This document shows, piece after piece, positions 34,285 to 48,167 of a stretch of 64,000 nt of DNA. Both the position numbers and the translations under genes were made by a program. Source of the DNA: Phoebastria nigripes (lineage: Eukaryota > Chordata > Aves > Procellariiformes > Diomedeidae); NCBI GenBank assembly GCA_035582835.1, contig JAYKAV010002779.1, positions 403,776-467,775 on the forward strand, written 5' to 3'. The notes under the pieces were generated by a model. That model was not told where the DNA came from, ran no database searches, and worked only from the letters and a program-made list of their open reading frames with translations. The stretch's first letter is position 1; every line of letters starts with the position of its first letter.

Positions 34285-37200
34285 TGAATATGAATATATC
34301 TCCTTTTCATCTTCCTGTGATTATTTCATCAGCTATAAGAGTCAGGGAAGGCTTTTTGCAAATGGCAAGTTCAGAATTTGCAAGGATTTGGATTGTGGAA
34401 TTGATCTGAACTCCCTCCTGCCTTGAGCAAGGAAAATGAAGAAGTATAACTCAGATTCTGAATATTGAAAAATACACAGTTAACTGCATGCCCAGTGTTC
34501 TTTCAGGACCACTTTTGAGAGCTATTTATGGAACCTGTTCTTAAAGACTTCCACTACTGGAAATTATACTGCCACACCAAGCAATCTACCTCCTAAAAGG
34601 AACTACCATTCTCCCATTTACTACACATTTTCTTCCTGCTGAAATTTAAATTCATACCATCACAGACATGGATAATTAGTTATTTCCCTCCTCTGTACTG
34701 CTAATTCTTATGTATTGAATATTTTTTTTTTTCCCCCCTTATGTTATACAAACTTTCTTCATTCTTTCTTCATTTACTGTTCTTTCTACATCTCTGATTA
34801 TCCTACTTGCTCTCCTCTGGTCTGCTTCTACAGATAAGAGAGGCAAGCACTTATAGGATGTAAAGTTCAGTAAACATCCAAACAGTGCATGAAAACACAT
34901 TATTCAAGTGAACAGGGTATAAATCTACAGAAAAGAAATTATCACTTGTTTCTAAACCAAGTCTTTCTTTCACACATTATTTGTACCTTTCTGTACCTAT
35001 GATTCTCTCAGATTTACTGGCCTTTTGAGAAAAGAACAGTTTCATTTGTCTATAGATATTTTACTATGCTTTTACACAAGGTTATTATTATTATTTCTAC
35101 TGCTATTGTTATTTATAAAAAAGCATTCATAGAGAAAATACGATGTTATATAAGGTCAAAATTCTCTCCTCCGATCCACATTAGTTAATGAAAAATTACA
35201 TTAGATTTTATTCCTGCATTATGAATTACAGATCTATTGTGATGATTAGACAGCAGAAATTTTTCCAGTGTTACTGGATTTGGAAATGAAAAAGGATCCA
35301 GGTAAGCTTTACATGAGAATTAATACCAGTGCCCCAGGTCCTTTTTTCTCTCTGAAATGTTGGAAGTTATTTAATTGAAACAATACTGTCCTACTTTGGA
35401 AATGTACAGTCCAAACATAATTAGGACTGGTTGTTTTGTTTTGGTTTGGTTTGGTTTTTTTAATTATATGGGGTAACATACTTCAGTAGAAAACAGTAGA
35501 ACACCTAAGTTTTGCTCATGGTACGAATTTCTCTTACTCTGGAAAGGACAGAAATCACCACTCTATATAACAATCTTGAAATCCTTATCAAGAGAGTTCA
35601 TCTTTATTGGAACACACAATTTGATCAATATAAGTTGCTGCAGTTAAAATTCTGTATTATATCATTTTACTAAATAACAGAAGATAAATGGAGCTGAAGT
35701 CAGACGTTGATAAATTCTCCCTGCAGGAAATGTTTTCACAACAGATGGTCTCTAAATATGTAACTTACATGAAATATATCTCCGGGTAACCATTTTTATA
35801 ATAAAAAAGTTAAGTAAAGAAAAAATAGACACATTACAATTACGGACCTTAATTGCCTGAGTTAGAATAGAAAATCCTTTGAATGCAAGCAGAACAAAGC
35901 AGAGAAATGTTAATGATCTATACCTAAGGAAATGGTGCATGACNTAGAATAATTGTATATTTTCCAAGATCCCTTCCAAGTACCACATTTTTTTCCTTTG
36001 GTATGGCTGAAATGACTAAATAACTAAAGAAGACTAAAATGTCTTTTATTTAAGACCTCTTTTTTTTTTTTAATTCATTTTGTTTACGCGGGCTTTTCCC
36101 TGTATCACATAACAACACTATACATTTGTTAATGTAGCCAAAAAAAATCACATCACACACAGACTTAGATTTTTCATCTGTCTTAAATATTTAATAAGTG
36201 TTTTGTTTCCATTATGAAGAAAAGGGGTGAGGCCCAAAGCTTTGAAGAAGAGATCACATAACCTGTAATGAGGTTTCTCGGTGTTCCAGAAGGAGGGAGG
36301 ATAAAGATGCCTTCAACATTCCTGTGGTTTGGAATAGTTTCACTCCTGGCATCACATTTGTGGACATTTACAAATATTTATTTACTCTCTGCCGAGTGAA
36401 ACTGTTTATGTATCACCCACTCCCATTGTGGTAGAAATGGCTGTATTTCTTTAGTAGTTCACCTAAAATCAACTGTTTAAACTTTAGGCTTCAAGTCTAA
36501 GCTAGCCGTCTGGGCTCTGTCTCCAGTCAATGAAGGCAAAAGGAAGAGCCTCTCAAGGTATGTGTTTAAGACACCTGTAGAGACTCAAATCCTGAACCCA
36601 TCTCTCCCTCTCAATCTCCCTTTCCCTCTCCTCCCCCCCACCCCATGACCTCAGAGGTAGCTCAATTAGAGTCCAGACAGATTCCTGCTATAAACAGACT
36701 TTGTCTCCCCCTATCCAAGATGTCTTTCTTCAACACCTTGCATGCTCACAATATCTGAGTTTTCTTCTTAGGGTAGAGTCGGTTTTGTATTACGCGTTTT
36801 TGCTGCGCTCAGTAGAACGCTTGCTGAAAGGTGTGGTTGATCTCCTAGACCTAATAGCATGTGGTATGTTGTTACTCTAATCACCTCGTTACTCATTGCA
36901 TTTCATCTATTGATTTAACGTATCACATTTGGCTCAGTGAAAAGTTGTGGTAAGCTGTCAAATATGGAGATACTAAGATGTTTCTATAGTTAATGTTTCC
37001 TTCGATATATGATTTCTAAATAATTGTTATAAACTAGAAAGATAATGCATTAACAAGAAGGACTAACCAAAAATCAGAATACAAGTCTGAATTTCAGGCC
37101 AAAATCCTGTGATAATTGGTGGGAAAAAAAAAAAAAAAAACAAACACCTTACAGCATTTGCACTATACAATAACTTGTTCCAGATATCAGAATTATTATA

Positions 37201-37634
37201 ATGCAGTAATAAGGAACATATAATAGAAGGAGTCCTCCACATATCAGGATAGTTACACCCGAATTAAGGTACAATAGTATCTCCCACTTTAAGTTAAAGG
37301 GAAAAGTCACTTGTTTAGAAGAAACTATTTGAAAGTTTCACTTGCATGCTGGAGTTATTTAATGATCTCAGGGTGAAAGTGGGAGACAGTAGCCAAGGAA
37401 GTCAGTTCTGAGGAAGGGTACATGGTGGCCACATGCAGGGTGGCAGAGGATGAAATGGGGTCATTTCCCCAACATAAACAAACAAGAACTACAACACAGA
37501 AGAAATTTCTATGTAGCAGCAAGGAATGCCTTGAAAGGGAAGAATTGTCTTGATAACATGTTTTGTTATGTTTCCTCATTTTTGTAACTCTGTTATCCCA
37601 TTTTGCTAAAAAATAAACTGCTTTTAATTTTACA

Positions 37635-37702
37635 CATACAAAAAAAGAAAACCCACAAAAAAACCCAACCCAAAACAAAACAAAAAACAAAAAACAAAAA
37701 AC
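37635..37702. repeat. A-rich low-complexity tract
   Basis: Runs of A punctuated by C (ACAAAAAACAAAA-type words) and CCCAACCC. The minus-strand frame through it is Phe/Cys-rich noise. Confidence 0.8.
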
Positions 37703-40700
37703 CACCTTTCACACTTTATTAGAACAGAAGTAGAAAACTGTTCAGATAAGCCATGTGAGAAAGATTCAAACCAAGATCTGAAAATGTATCACTCTTGGAA
37801 TTTTTTATGTCTTCCAGAGTTGTAACAAACTCTGTGTAATTCTATCTCCAACCCTAGGAAAGCTTCTTTATTTCTCTCACCTAAGAGGCCTTGTTGTCTA
37901 CATGCTCCTTGCTGTTTTCAAGAATCAGGTCTCTAGTCTAGCTAGAAGTTGTCTGCTTGCTGTGTGTCCCAAGGTTTGCTGCCCCATCACATGCTCTGAT
38001 GCTTCCCCAAAGGATCATATCCATGTGCTCTGATAGAGAACATGGCATCCATCCCTCCATTCAGAAAGTTTCAGCAAACGTGAATGTAACATCCAGGGAA
38101 AGACAAATGTTCAAGCTTCATCTCGCCTGCTAAGTCATTCCACCTAAAAAAGCGTAACATTTGGTAGTATGCTTTAAATAGTAAATAAACACAAAGAAAG
38201 AGTTGATATGTTACCTAATGCTGAGGTCTTATCATTTTATTTTGTAGAGCATACTTGTCCTATTCTTACCCTTAATCCTTCTGTTGGTCAGACTACTCCT
38301 TAGAGATCACTACACCTCAACACCATGATGAATAGGTATCTCTGAGGGTTTTGCAGAGAAATCTTTTACCCACTGCTTCTTTAGCAGCCAAAAAAAAGTG
38401 CACCTGTGCAAGCATCAGTCTGTAGAGACATGATATCTGGTACTGGGAAAGGTGCTGTAAGCTTCACAAACTATTCGTTATTACCATAACAAAAAGCACG
38501 GATAGCATGTATGTCAACTCCTTTGGAACAGCAGCAAACAGTAACAGTCGTAACTTTAGAACTAGTCATTGTGTATTTCCTTTTATATATGTATATTAGA
38601 TTCATTTGTGCAAACTATATGAATCTGCTCCTTTAAAACAAATAAGGAATAAATCATAGTCTGAATAACATGATCTAATAGCTGGCACATTTGGCAAGAT
38701 TATATTCAAATCTCCCAATAGACAATAAAAGCAATGAAACTTGTTTTTAACAGATTTCAAAGCATAAATTTAAAAACATTTTCTGTATTTTTAACTTTTT
38801 TATTGTGGTGCTCTTCTCACTGTGCTAAGATTTACTTTGCAGTCATGTTAGTTTACTGTTTAAAATGACATTGATGTGGGAATTTTGTATATATATATGC
38901 AATATAGAACTGCTGTCTTCTGAAAAACAACTTACGAATGGAAAAACAAAACCCCCTGAGAATTAATGAATATATGTGGATATTCAGCCATGAATTAGAT
39001 AAAGGATTTTCCAGGACTTCTTGATTAAGACAGAGTTAGGGCCTAGTCTACCTAATCTAGATATCTAACTTTTTGTCTAATTTCATGTGCCTAGTGCACT
39101 GGTCCCCCTAAATAGATTAAGTTCTACAGCCAGTGGAAAGTGGCTTTTAAAGGCTGCCAGAAGAAAATCATTTTAATCTAACATGGAGGCCTTTTCTATT
39201 GACTATGAAGTCTTTATCAAATGGCAGGACTGTCTGTAGATGGTGGATCCCTTTGTTGGCGGTAGAACATGCCACGGTTCCCACCCAGTCTGCACATTAG
39301 GGCAAATAATTCACCATTGATGTTCTATATTCTTCATGCACAGGTAATCCCAATAGACATGGACACTATAACCATGGTCTTGGGGGAACAAATGGGTGAA
39401 TGGCCCCCATGATCACTAGCCTGGGACTATAATTATGACTAAATAATAATAGTTTGACACAGAATGATTGGCCAAATCATGGAATCCAGTATTTTGATGG
39501 GATTTTATGGCACAGGGTAAAAGATCTCATGTCTTCTGTGGCCTGCTTCCTAAACTAACAATATTAGAAGAAAAAATACATATTGTTCTACTTCTGCTAA
39601 GTGCTGTGCAAACACACCAGATGTATGTTTCAAGTACCAAACTCTAGCTTAGAGGGAAAAGAGCCAGTAACATAGCCAAAGCAAGAATGGTGGGATTACT
39701 GTCCATGTGTCCGTTTCAAATACGGAGCTGTCACACATGTAGACAAGTTTAAAATAAGTAATGAAAACAAAGCTCAGAAGCACATATTCTACTGTATGAT
39801 TTGCTTAGCATTATTCTTTTAATTGAAGTTCAAGCATCTTCTCTTATAAATTTGTGATAAGTAAGAGTTGCAGATGCTGGAAAGTAATCTATCCTCTAAT
39901 GCCTTTCCTGTATCTCTACAATAAGAGTTATTATCACATTACTATTATTACTTTAGAAAAGACTGGTAATTTTGGTGACAGTGAGTAGATTATAACAGCC
40001 TTTCTGGCTTTGCTGCACAGAAAGGGGTCCAAAAGAAACTGAAGCCAGCAGTGAGGCTTTATCTTATCCTGCCATACTGGGACAATAATTTTCCATGTTT
40101 TACGTTAACCGTTACGACTGCCTTTTTTAAAACCTGTCATTTATTTGTTTCTTACTGGAAAATGTTTTAAGAATAATATCCACTGTGCATGACTTTGAGA
40201 TATCTGGCTTTGCATGGATTTCTAGATAATCATGCCCTTCAGGCCAGACAGCATGGAGGGGTTCATGTCCACAGTGCTTAGGAATAACCTCTCTTGGATC
40301 AGACTTGCTGCATTTGTGCTACAAACCATTTGGCTCTGCAGCTTCTCTGACTCCATATAGTATCCCTGAAACATGACTATTATTTTTTGCCATTTTTTTT
40401 CAGTTCAAGGAATGCAACATAGTGTGAAGGCTGTATTACAATTCATTGTTTTTTAACGGATGAAACAAGGGTTTGGTGTGAGGATATGAGGAGGCTTCTG
40501 AAGATGCACAGACTGCTGGGATAAGTTTTGGAGGACTTGGAAGAGGGAATAAAACCACAGTTGCTACAATCCCATCATGAACACATCTGGAGTGAACCAT
40601 GCCTAGACCATGCCCAGATATTGTCTTGGAGAGCGTATTTTGAGCAACCCAAATCAGTCAGGGAGTAAAGCAACAGCTAAGTGGTGTGAGGCAAGGATTT

Positions 40701-43700
40701 CAGGCTTGTGCTTGTTCTCTGGCTTTTTTATTTATCACAATAGTACTCAGACTCCCTCACTGTGTTAACATAATTCACAACAAAAAAGGTTGAAAAAAGA
40801 ATTCTGTATTTCAAGAAATCCAGATACTGAAGGCACTCTTTACTTATTTTTAAAAAAAGGGTATTTCTGGGGACTAATTGACAAGAAAAAATATATTTTG
40901 TCCAGAAAAACAAGTGATACAAATATCACAATTAGCCATGGCACTAATACATGAGTACACACAAGTAAAATGACTGTGATTGCTGGCAGTTATGTATGTC
41001 ATACTTTCATTTAAAACATTCTAATTATTTGTCATTCCAACAATGGAGTGAGGAGTAAGGCAAAAAGAGACTGAATGTACATGATGATGTGACACGGATA
41101 GCATTTTTTTGTCCTTTATGAATTAATACAACATCAAAATGTTCACCACATTTGTATGAAAAACCAGACTGATTGATGTCTAAGACAGGAACTTACCGAA
41201 GGAGGTTCCGAAAGGAAAATACCGAAGGAAACTTATGGGGTGGTACTTTACATTTATGTTTGTTGCTTTTTCAAATCAGTTTTTTCAAGTCTTTGTCTAC
41301 AGGTAGTAAAGTACATTCATTTGCAGTCATAAAAGCCATCAATTACTATTATCTTTTCGTGATTACTCATCTTTGTTCTTTCTTGCAAATGCCACTGTAA
41401 GCATTAACGCTAAGTTCAGTTGTGCTGTTGTTATTCTTAGGAATGGCACTTCTCAGAAAGTGGTCCCATATACTAGTTTCTGAATAATACAGAATACCAA
41501 AGTTTCTAAATGCGTGTATTTTATTAAGCGAGCTTCTAACTTTGCACATGCCTTGAAACTCAGTATTAAATTGTATAGTTTTCTTACTGTCCTTTAAAAC
41601 CTATGCCCAGATATTATGAGTCTCACAATGGAAAATACTAATCATACCTGAAGCAGTCTATAATGAAATCTTAATCGTCTATCACTGGCATACCTCTGTT
41701 AACCACAGACACAGCTGGAAAGATGGAAGAAAAGCCTGTGTTTTTTCCCTCATCGTGAGACACTGACATGGTCTATCAGTGATATTCAATGGAGAAACTG
41801 GTGAATATTAAACAGCAATAAGCTCTCTAGGTTTTGATGTAGCAAGGAGTTTATTTGAAAGGATATAAAACTTNTGCGCATTAAGCAACTAAGGCTGAAA
41901 TAACATAATAAAATAAAGCTACATCACAGTTAAAACCTGCAGGATTATTTTTAACTGTTGACATTTTTCTGTGAGCATAGAATAGGCTTGACTTGAATGG
42001 CTATGTCATATGCATTGACACATGTTTAGGTGCTTTGATGGGCTAGGGCTGATATCAGAATAGTAAATTTTCCAGGAACTACTGGAGGCAATTCAAAACA
42101 TAAAGCTCCTAGTCTTTCCTTATTTTAAAAAGCAAACATCCTGAGGAATGGATAGTGAAGATGATATGTCGCAAAAACACACAGCACTGGAAAAAAGCTT
42201 ATTGCACCCCTAGGAGAATGGAAATTTTATAACTATGGTCTTCATATGAGGTATTGAAAGACAACATATACTGCCCTCAGACTAGGGGGTTTTGAGGTGA
42301 TAATTGTAAAGATACAAAGATATTCTAGGAGTTGAAGGCAAGAAGAAATGAATATTCTCGTCTGCCATGTTCATTTGGAGCAACGGACTAGACTGGGACT
42401 ATGAAACAATGATGCTGTGGAGAGTCCTTTTTTTAACAAAAAAAAAAAAAAAANCAAAAAAAAACAGGGCCCCTGTTTTCCTGAGCATTCTGCTGTTTTT
42501 CTGCAGAGAATGTGCTACTACAGGTTTTCATCAGAATACTTATGGCAAAGATTTTGATTAGTAAACAAAATTCTCCCTTCTGCTGCTTGTGCCAAGCTGC
42601 AGTTCTGCTACAGAATTTGCCAGAGTTGTGCCTGTCTCTGCTGAACGAGAGAGAAAGGAGACTGGCAAGGAATATATCTTTTCTTTCGATTTTGTTGTCC
42701 CCTTGGTAATACACAGGGAAAAGTGGTTAATGTTTAATCATTATCACTAGCACACAGGCACACACGTTCTGTTGTTTGGTGCGCTTAATGACTTTCATTT
42801 AAGAATGTGACTTAAGGAATGACTCCAAAACATACAAAAGAAGATGTGACAATTTAGGCTGGTAATATTGTGCTGACTGAACATAACAGTATGTTTTTAG
42901 GCAGTTGTGTTAAATAAATACTCCTACAGAATGGTTGATCAAAAGTAGTTCATAGTTTTAAGAGTAGGTAAAGAATACTTACTGATTAATCTCAGACAGC
43001 TGTGCCTGTAGTGCCATTTTAGCTTCATTTTACAGATTATTAATGAACTAGCAGTTCATTTTAATCTGCACTATAGACCTAGTTACAGCATGATAGAATG
43101 AATGCCCCAGGCCATCCACAAAGTGAGATGATTTATGATTCTAATGTAATCAATAGGATAAATTAATGTGCAGGTACTGCTTATGATTGCACACTAGAAT
43201 AACTGTATTCAAAATCACATTTAACCTATATGCTTAGCACAAACAGAAATGCCACCTACTTGTTTTTCTCTTTAATTCCTCATTGCCCTGGGGAAAGGAA
43301 AGCAAATGGCAACTTACAATAATTTTAGTTGGAGGTCACTTACTCTTCCTTTCCCAAAAGAGTTTTCCCATTATTCACCTGTTTTTAAATATGCCTAGCA
43401 AATAAATGCATCCATGTGTTTAAAAATACTGACAACTGTTATCACTGCTAACAGTTGTCCTGGGTTGCAGAGCTAGGGATTTTAGAGCTTAGTGTGTGCT
43501 ATCAGATTGTACGATATGTTTTTTTCCTGATGNTCCTAGAATCAGTTTCTACTTGGTCATTCCTTTTTTCATGACCTATGAAGCTAGTTTGAGCAAGTCT
43601 TTGAGGAAAATTAATTGCATGGATCCCTAAAAAACCCTTTCATGTCTCTATGTTTGTTACTGGGTTGGGTTTTTTTTTGTCTCTATTGCCAGAAGCTGTC

Positions 43701-46700
43701 AAAGAAGAGAGTCTTGCACAGTAAAAAGAAGATTAAAGACAGCCCAGCACTGTAATTCTAACAAAATGCCAATGCATTTTAAAGATAGCACATATATCAA
43801 CAATGTATAATTAAAATATAGAGGAATCCTAAATATAAATTGGAAAGTAAAAATTCAAATACTTATAATTATTGTTTTTTAAAAAAAATAAATATTGCTA
43901 TTGCAAACCCTAATGCAGTTTTCCTACTTTCAGAAGTTGAATTCTTATTAAAAGTGATCTTTCAAGTAAAAAAAAGAAGAAAGAGTACATTTTCATTACT
44001 AGCTACTTTAATCCTATGAAAAATAAATTAAGGTGTCCACAGAGACGGATTCTTTTCTGCATTATGGCTATAGCGTACACAGTCCAATAGTCAACTCAAG
44101 TTGCATCTCTACTTTTTATTTTCAGTGGGACAAAACCCCACAATAATTCAGAGAGGATAAGATAATGAAAAATTTATGTGAAAAGAATGTGAGTATTTTT
44201 ATGTTTAAATCTCTGGTTTTATGTTCCATGAGTAATTAATTGACATGGACGTTTTGCTGCCAATTTTAGTAGACACAAAACAAGATAATTATAAGAGCTG
44301 GGCAGACCAATAAAGATACAAATAAAAAAAAAAAAAAAAAAGAAAAAAGAAAACACACATCTAGGGCAGAAGATAGATTAGGTACTTCCTTAACGAACGA
44401 AATACCAACCAAAAAATTATGAGGTCTCAATGGAATTTATAAGAGGATAAAGGTCAACTTTGGACAGTAGATGTGTTCATGTGGAATATAAATTTACATA
44501 CATTTTAAGAAATAAGACATTCACCAGTAACATTCTGATTGTCTAGAAATTATTATTGTTCTTAAAACACCTCCAGTGTGAGAAATTATATGAGTTTACT
44601 GTTAAAATATTTTAAGATATATACAGATTAGCATTTAGACATACTTCCTAACATCTAGGTGTGTTTTCCTACTGAACAGTTTGAAAGACCCTGTGTTATT
44701 GACTGTTCTCTCCTAAGAAATCATATGAGCAAGAATATTGCTGCCATGTATATTCTTGCTGGTGGAATAAATCTGCAAATTTGATTCAAATGCACAGTCC
44801 ATTTTATTGCATACTTTGACTTCTTCAGTAGTAGCATGGGAGGAATTGCAAGAATTCCGTAACAGATGGATACACTTCCCAATATCCTTCCCCTCTATAT
44901 GGGTCCAGAGTTCTTACTAATTAAAATGACAACTAGCCATGAAAGGTGATGTCGAGTTCCCCTTCTGGAAACTTTTAACAGTATAACACTTATATCCTTA
45001 GCTGTTACTTTTCTTACAAATGTCCAGTTGTCTTTGAGTCTAGTTAACTACTTGACTTTAAAACCATGATGTGACAACATGTTCTACAGATACATTAAGA
45101 GTTACCATCTTTTGACTTTTTTGAATTCACAGTTCTTTGTTAATTTCTCATTAAACTTCCAAAGTGTTTACAGACAGGGAAATGGAATATACTGTTCTGC
45201 CTTCTGTCTATAGCTTGTTGTTACTACGAGTAAATTGTCAGGAAACCCAATGACAGGTGCTTAAAACAAAAAAACAGTCCCTGCTTGAAACAGTTTAAAA
45301 TCCCACTGTAACTGATAAGAATTATTTTGTCTGACTTACACCTTCTCCAGCTCCAAAAACACCCTCAGACTCTTCTGTCTTTCTTGATGTGTGATTTTTC
45401 CCCCCATTTCCTCATCATTCTTTTCACTCTTCTCTGAACGCCCTGAAATTCTGTAATACCATTTCTGAAAAGAGGTGATAAGGGTTAAATGACTGATATT
45501 GTGGAAGGAGACATATCACTGGGTTGTATAATCACGTAACTGTATCCCATTCTGAATGCACATTTACAGTTTTGGTCCCTTCTTGGAGCTGTATTGAGGG
45601 CTCTCCAAAAAATGCCTGTCAGAGGGAGGGTGTATGCAATGAATTGGCACAGTCTTTGGATGCTACACTGACACCACTTTCTTAATCAATGCACTTAATT
45701 TTTTAGGTCAATGTGGATGAATGTAGGTTGCTGGCAGAGCTCTGCAAACTCTCTGGGGCAAAGGTGCAGCTGGATTCAGCCCTTCCCACCCAGCATCCAT
45801 GTAATCCTAGAAGAAATCACCATGTGAGGTGGGCTAAAGGAAGCCCCTAAAGGACAACAAACAAAAGCATGTACTAATGCCTGTCAAAAGCCACTCAAAA
45901 GTATGGTTCATTTCAGCAGAGCTGGAAAGAACAAGAATGGTTTATTTCTTTGTGACTTTTCCATCAGCAGTATTTTTTTGCATGATTAAATGTAAAGATA
46001 TTTTGTAGAAGTGCCATACGGCAAGTATTGCTTGTGTATCTCAGACACAGACAGGACTATAAATATATTTCTGATTCTTATAGTCTTACAATTTTTATGG
46101 TACGTATAAAGACCCACTGCTCTACACATAGAAGAAAAATTAAAATTACAATTTCTTCTTACATGTAAGTGTTTTATAATGTATTTTGTTCTATCTCTCT
46201 AAACTGAGCACCTTTCTAAACCAAGAAAAAAAAAATATAGAAATATTTAGTCAGATTGTGGTTTTTTCAAGTTTCCCTATTTCCTTTTTTTTTTGTACAG
46301 GTTTATTCTGTTTTATTTTTAATAAAAATGCATCAGACTTAGTCCAGCTCTTTGAAGCCCATATGAGAAAAGTTTTGCTTTCAAAGCAAGCTGATGAAGT
46401 TTTTAATGCACAAAATTCACTTCTGTTATCACCCTACTGCTTTTCGCAATGTTGCGTCTTCTCACTGAAATGCCTGTATCCACCAGCATACCTGATACCA
46501 TGATAGCTACAAATACAGTTCTCTCAATTGCTTATCTTGTGTAAGATCTCAGACTAACCCACTTTCATTCTGAAGCAGGGTGTCTCTGTGCAGTAGGGAT
46601 AGTTACGTTCCATCCACCACATTTCTCTCTAAGATAGTTAAGTGTTTTTACCCTGTTTGCATTTGAAGTTCCTCTTGTCTAATCCTGGAATGATGCAGGC

Positions 46701-47057
46701 TGAGCAAACTAAGGCTGTTGCCATCATATGAACGCAATGAGCTTTGTGGGCAGGGGAGCTGAGAAATGTTACTCCTACAGGATGTCAGTAATGTATAATC
46801 ACCTTTCCAGCAGCAAGTTCAAAAAGCTTCTTTGAATGAAAGCTTAAGCTAATGTTTGACTCAAAAAGAATCAACACACATAATTATTTTATGGCAGATC
46901 ACTATTCAGTGATCATGTATCATTTTTTAACGTTGCGTGTTATTTGAATCTATGTTCTCAGGCAATGGAGACTAATGTGTTTTGATGCTGTTTAACATGT
47001 TCTGATGTTGCGAAATCCAAAGTATGACCAGATTATAACATTGTTTATATATGATAA

Positions 47058-47062
47058 TTATT
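47058..47062. repeat. Target-site duplication TTATT (left)
   Basis: It matches 48163-48167 and abuts the TG end of the 1.1-kb LTR. Confidence 0.85.
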
Positions 47063-47248
47063 TGTGGTGGGTTGACCCTGGCTGGACACCAGGTGCCCAC
47101 CAAAGCAGCTCTATCACTCCCCTCCTCAGCTGGACAGGGGAGAGAAAATATAACAAAAGCCTTGTGGGTCGAGATAAGGACAGGGAGAGATCACTCACCA
47201 ATTACTGTCAAGGGCAAAACAGACTCAACTTGGGGAAAATTAATTTAA

Positions 47249-47254
47249 TTTATT
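47249..47254 (-). terminator. Polyadenylation signal of the 1.1-kb LTR
   Basis: AATAAA on minus, inside an A/T-rich patch downstream of the tandem array in the element's sense. Confidence 0.6.
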
Positions 47255-47420
47255 ACCAATCAAATCAGAGTATGATAACGAAAAATAAAAAACAAATCTT
47301 AAAACACCTTCCCCCACCCGTGGTGCAGGGGGACGGGGAATGGGGGTTGCGGTCAGTTCATCACACATTGCCTCTGCCGCTCCTTCCTCCTCAGGGGGAG
47401 GACTCTTCACACTCTTCCCC

Positions 47421-47760
47421 TGCTCCAGCGTGGGGTCCCTCCCACAGGAGACAGTTCTCCATGAACTTCTCCAACGTCAGTCCTTCCCACAGGCTGCAGT
47501 TCTTCAAGAACTGCTCCAGTGTGGGTCCCTTCCACGGGGCACAGTCCTTCAGGAACAGACTGCTCCAGCATGGGTTCCTCATGGGGTCACAAGTCCTGCC
47601 AGCAAACCTGCTCCAGCATGGGCTCCTCTCTCCATGGGTCCACAGGTCCTGCCAGGAGCCTGCTCCAGCGCAGGCTTCCCACGGGGTCACAGCCTCCTTT
47701 GGGCATCCACCTGCTCCAGCGTGGGGTCCTCCATGGGCTGCGGGTGGATATCTGCTGCAC
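47421..47760 (-). repeat. Tandem array of about 48-bp units inside the 1.1-kb LTR
   Basis: The core TGGAGCAG (minus strand; tgctcca on +) recurs at + positions 47421, 47467 (variant), 47512, 47561, 47609, 47661 and 47712. Spacings are 46, 45, 49, 48, 52 and 51. A unit on minus is roughly CTGTGGGAAGGACCC, then ACGCTGGAGCAG, then TTC-TGAAGGA. It lies between the TATA-like box and the polyA signal, so it should be within the transcribed part of the LTR. Upstream of it on minus are further related words (CTGCAGCCCATGG) to about 47840. Confidence 0.85.
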
Positions 47761-47974
47761 CATTAACCTCCATNGGCTGCAGGGGGACAGCCTGCCTCAC
47801 CATGGTCTTCACCACGGGCTGCAGGGGAATCTCTGCTCCGGCGCCTGGAGCACCTCCTCCCCCTCTTCCCCCTCCTTCTTCACTGACCTTGGTGTCTGCA
47901 GAGTTGTTTCTCTCACATCTTCTCACTCCTCTCTTCTGCCTGCAGTTACTGTTGCACAGCAACATTTTGCCGTT

Positions 47975-47982
47975 CTTAAATA
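47975..47982 (-). promoter_or_regulatory. TATA-like box of the 1.1-kb LTR
   Basis: TATTTAAG on minus, about 180 bp from the element's 5' end in its own orientation. It supports the minus orientation. The initiation site is not determinable. Confidence 0.5.
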
Positions 47983-48162
47983 CGTTATCACAGAGGCGCT
48001 ACCACCATCGCTGAGGGGCTCGGCCTTGGCCAGCGGTGGGTCCATCTTGGAGCCGGCTGGCATTGGCTCTATCAGACATAGGGGAAGCTTCTAGCAGCTT
48101 CTCACAGAAGCCACTCCTGTAGCTCCCCTGCTACCAAAACCTTGCCATGGAAACCCAATACA

Positions 48163-48167
48163 TTATT
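48163..48167. repeat. Target-site duplication TTATT (right)
   Basis: It matches 47058-47062. Confidence 0.85.

Larger units (their letters stand above)
33216..47057. other. Long AT-rich intergenic stretch (about 13.8 kb), no gene recognised
   Basis: The longest segment without a recognisable mobile element. It holds simple repeats at 33549-33574 (GCTT/GTTT), 34095-34134, 34224-34284, 35435-35460 (GGTTT), 37123-37141 (poly-A), 37635-37702 (A-rich with C), 38888-38900 (TA), 42439-42464 and 44325-44350 (poly-A). Frames at 37355-37705 (-) and 42433-42714 run through A-rich runs. No exon with splice context and domain could be supported. Isolated Ns occur at 33288, 33572, 35944, 41873, 42454 and 43533. 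Confidence 0.5.
47063..48162 (-). mobile_element. 1.1-kb solo LTR of a second ERV family, antisense
   Basis: On + it begins TGTGGTGG and ends ATACA, flanked by TTATT on both sides. Orientation is minus. Read that way there is a GC-richer U3, a TATTTAAG box (47975-47982 on +), an about 48-bp tandem array, an AATAAA signal (47249-47254), then the CTTATCTCGACCCACAAG block (about 47158-47178) that resembles the R/U5 block of the shorter LTRs. No PBS, interior or partner LTR is present. It does not align with the 550-600-bp LTRs except for that terminal block and the repeat module. Open frames of up to 253 codons on + cross the array but lack known domains. One N lies at 47774. Confidence 0.92.

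Noticed and set aside
36336..36403. 10-bp inverted repeat AGTTTCACTC / GAGTGAAACT with a loop of about 48 nt, considered as a small RNA hairpin
   Set aside because: The stem is too short and the loop too large for a miRNA precursor. Such pairs occur by chance in a window this size.
37355..37705. 116-codon minus frame with a hydrophobic start
   Set aside because: The start is encoded by an A-rich simple repeat read on the opposite strand.
45707..45850. Possible EGF-like exon: an AG acceptor-like TTTTTTAG followed by a frame starting V-N-V-D-E-C
   Set aside because: Only the first few residues fit a calcium-binding EGF domain. The later cysteine spacing does not, there is no donor site in a suitable place, and the phase differs from the phase 1 usual for such exons.
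47005..47766. 253-codon + frame and overlapping frames of 224 and 191 codons
   Set aside because: They cross the antisense of the 1.1-kb LTR and its tandem array. Pro/Ser/His-rich repeats arise from the array, and the first frame starts outside the element.
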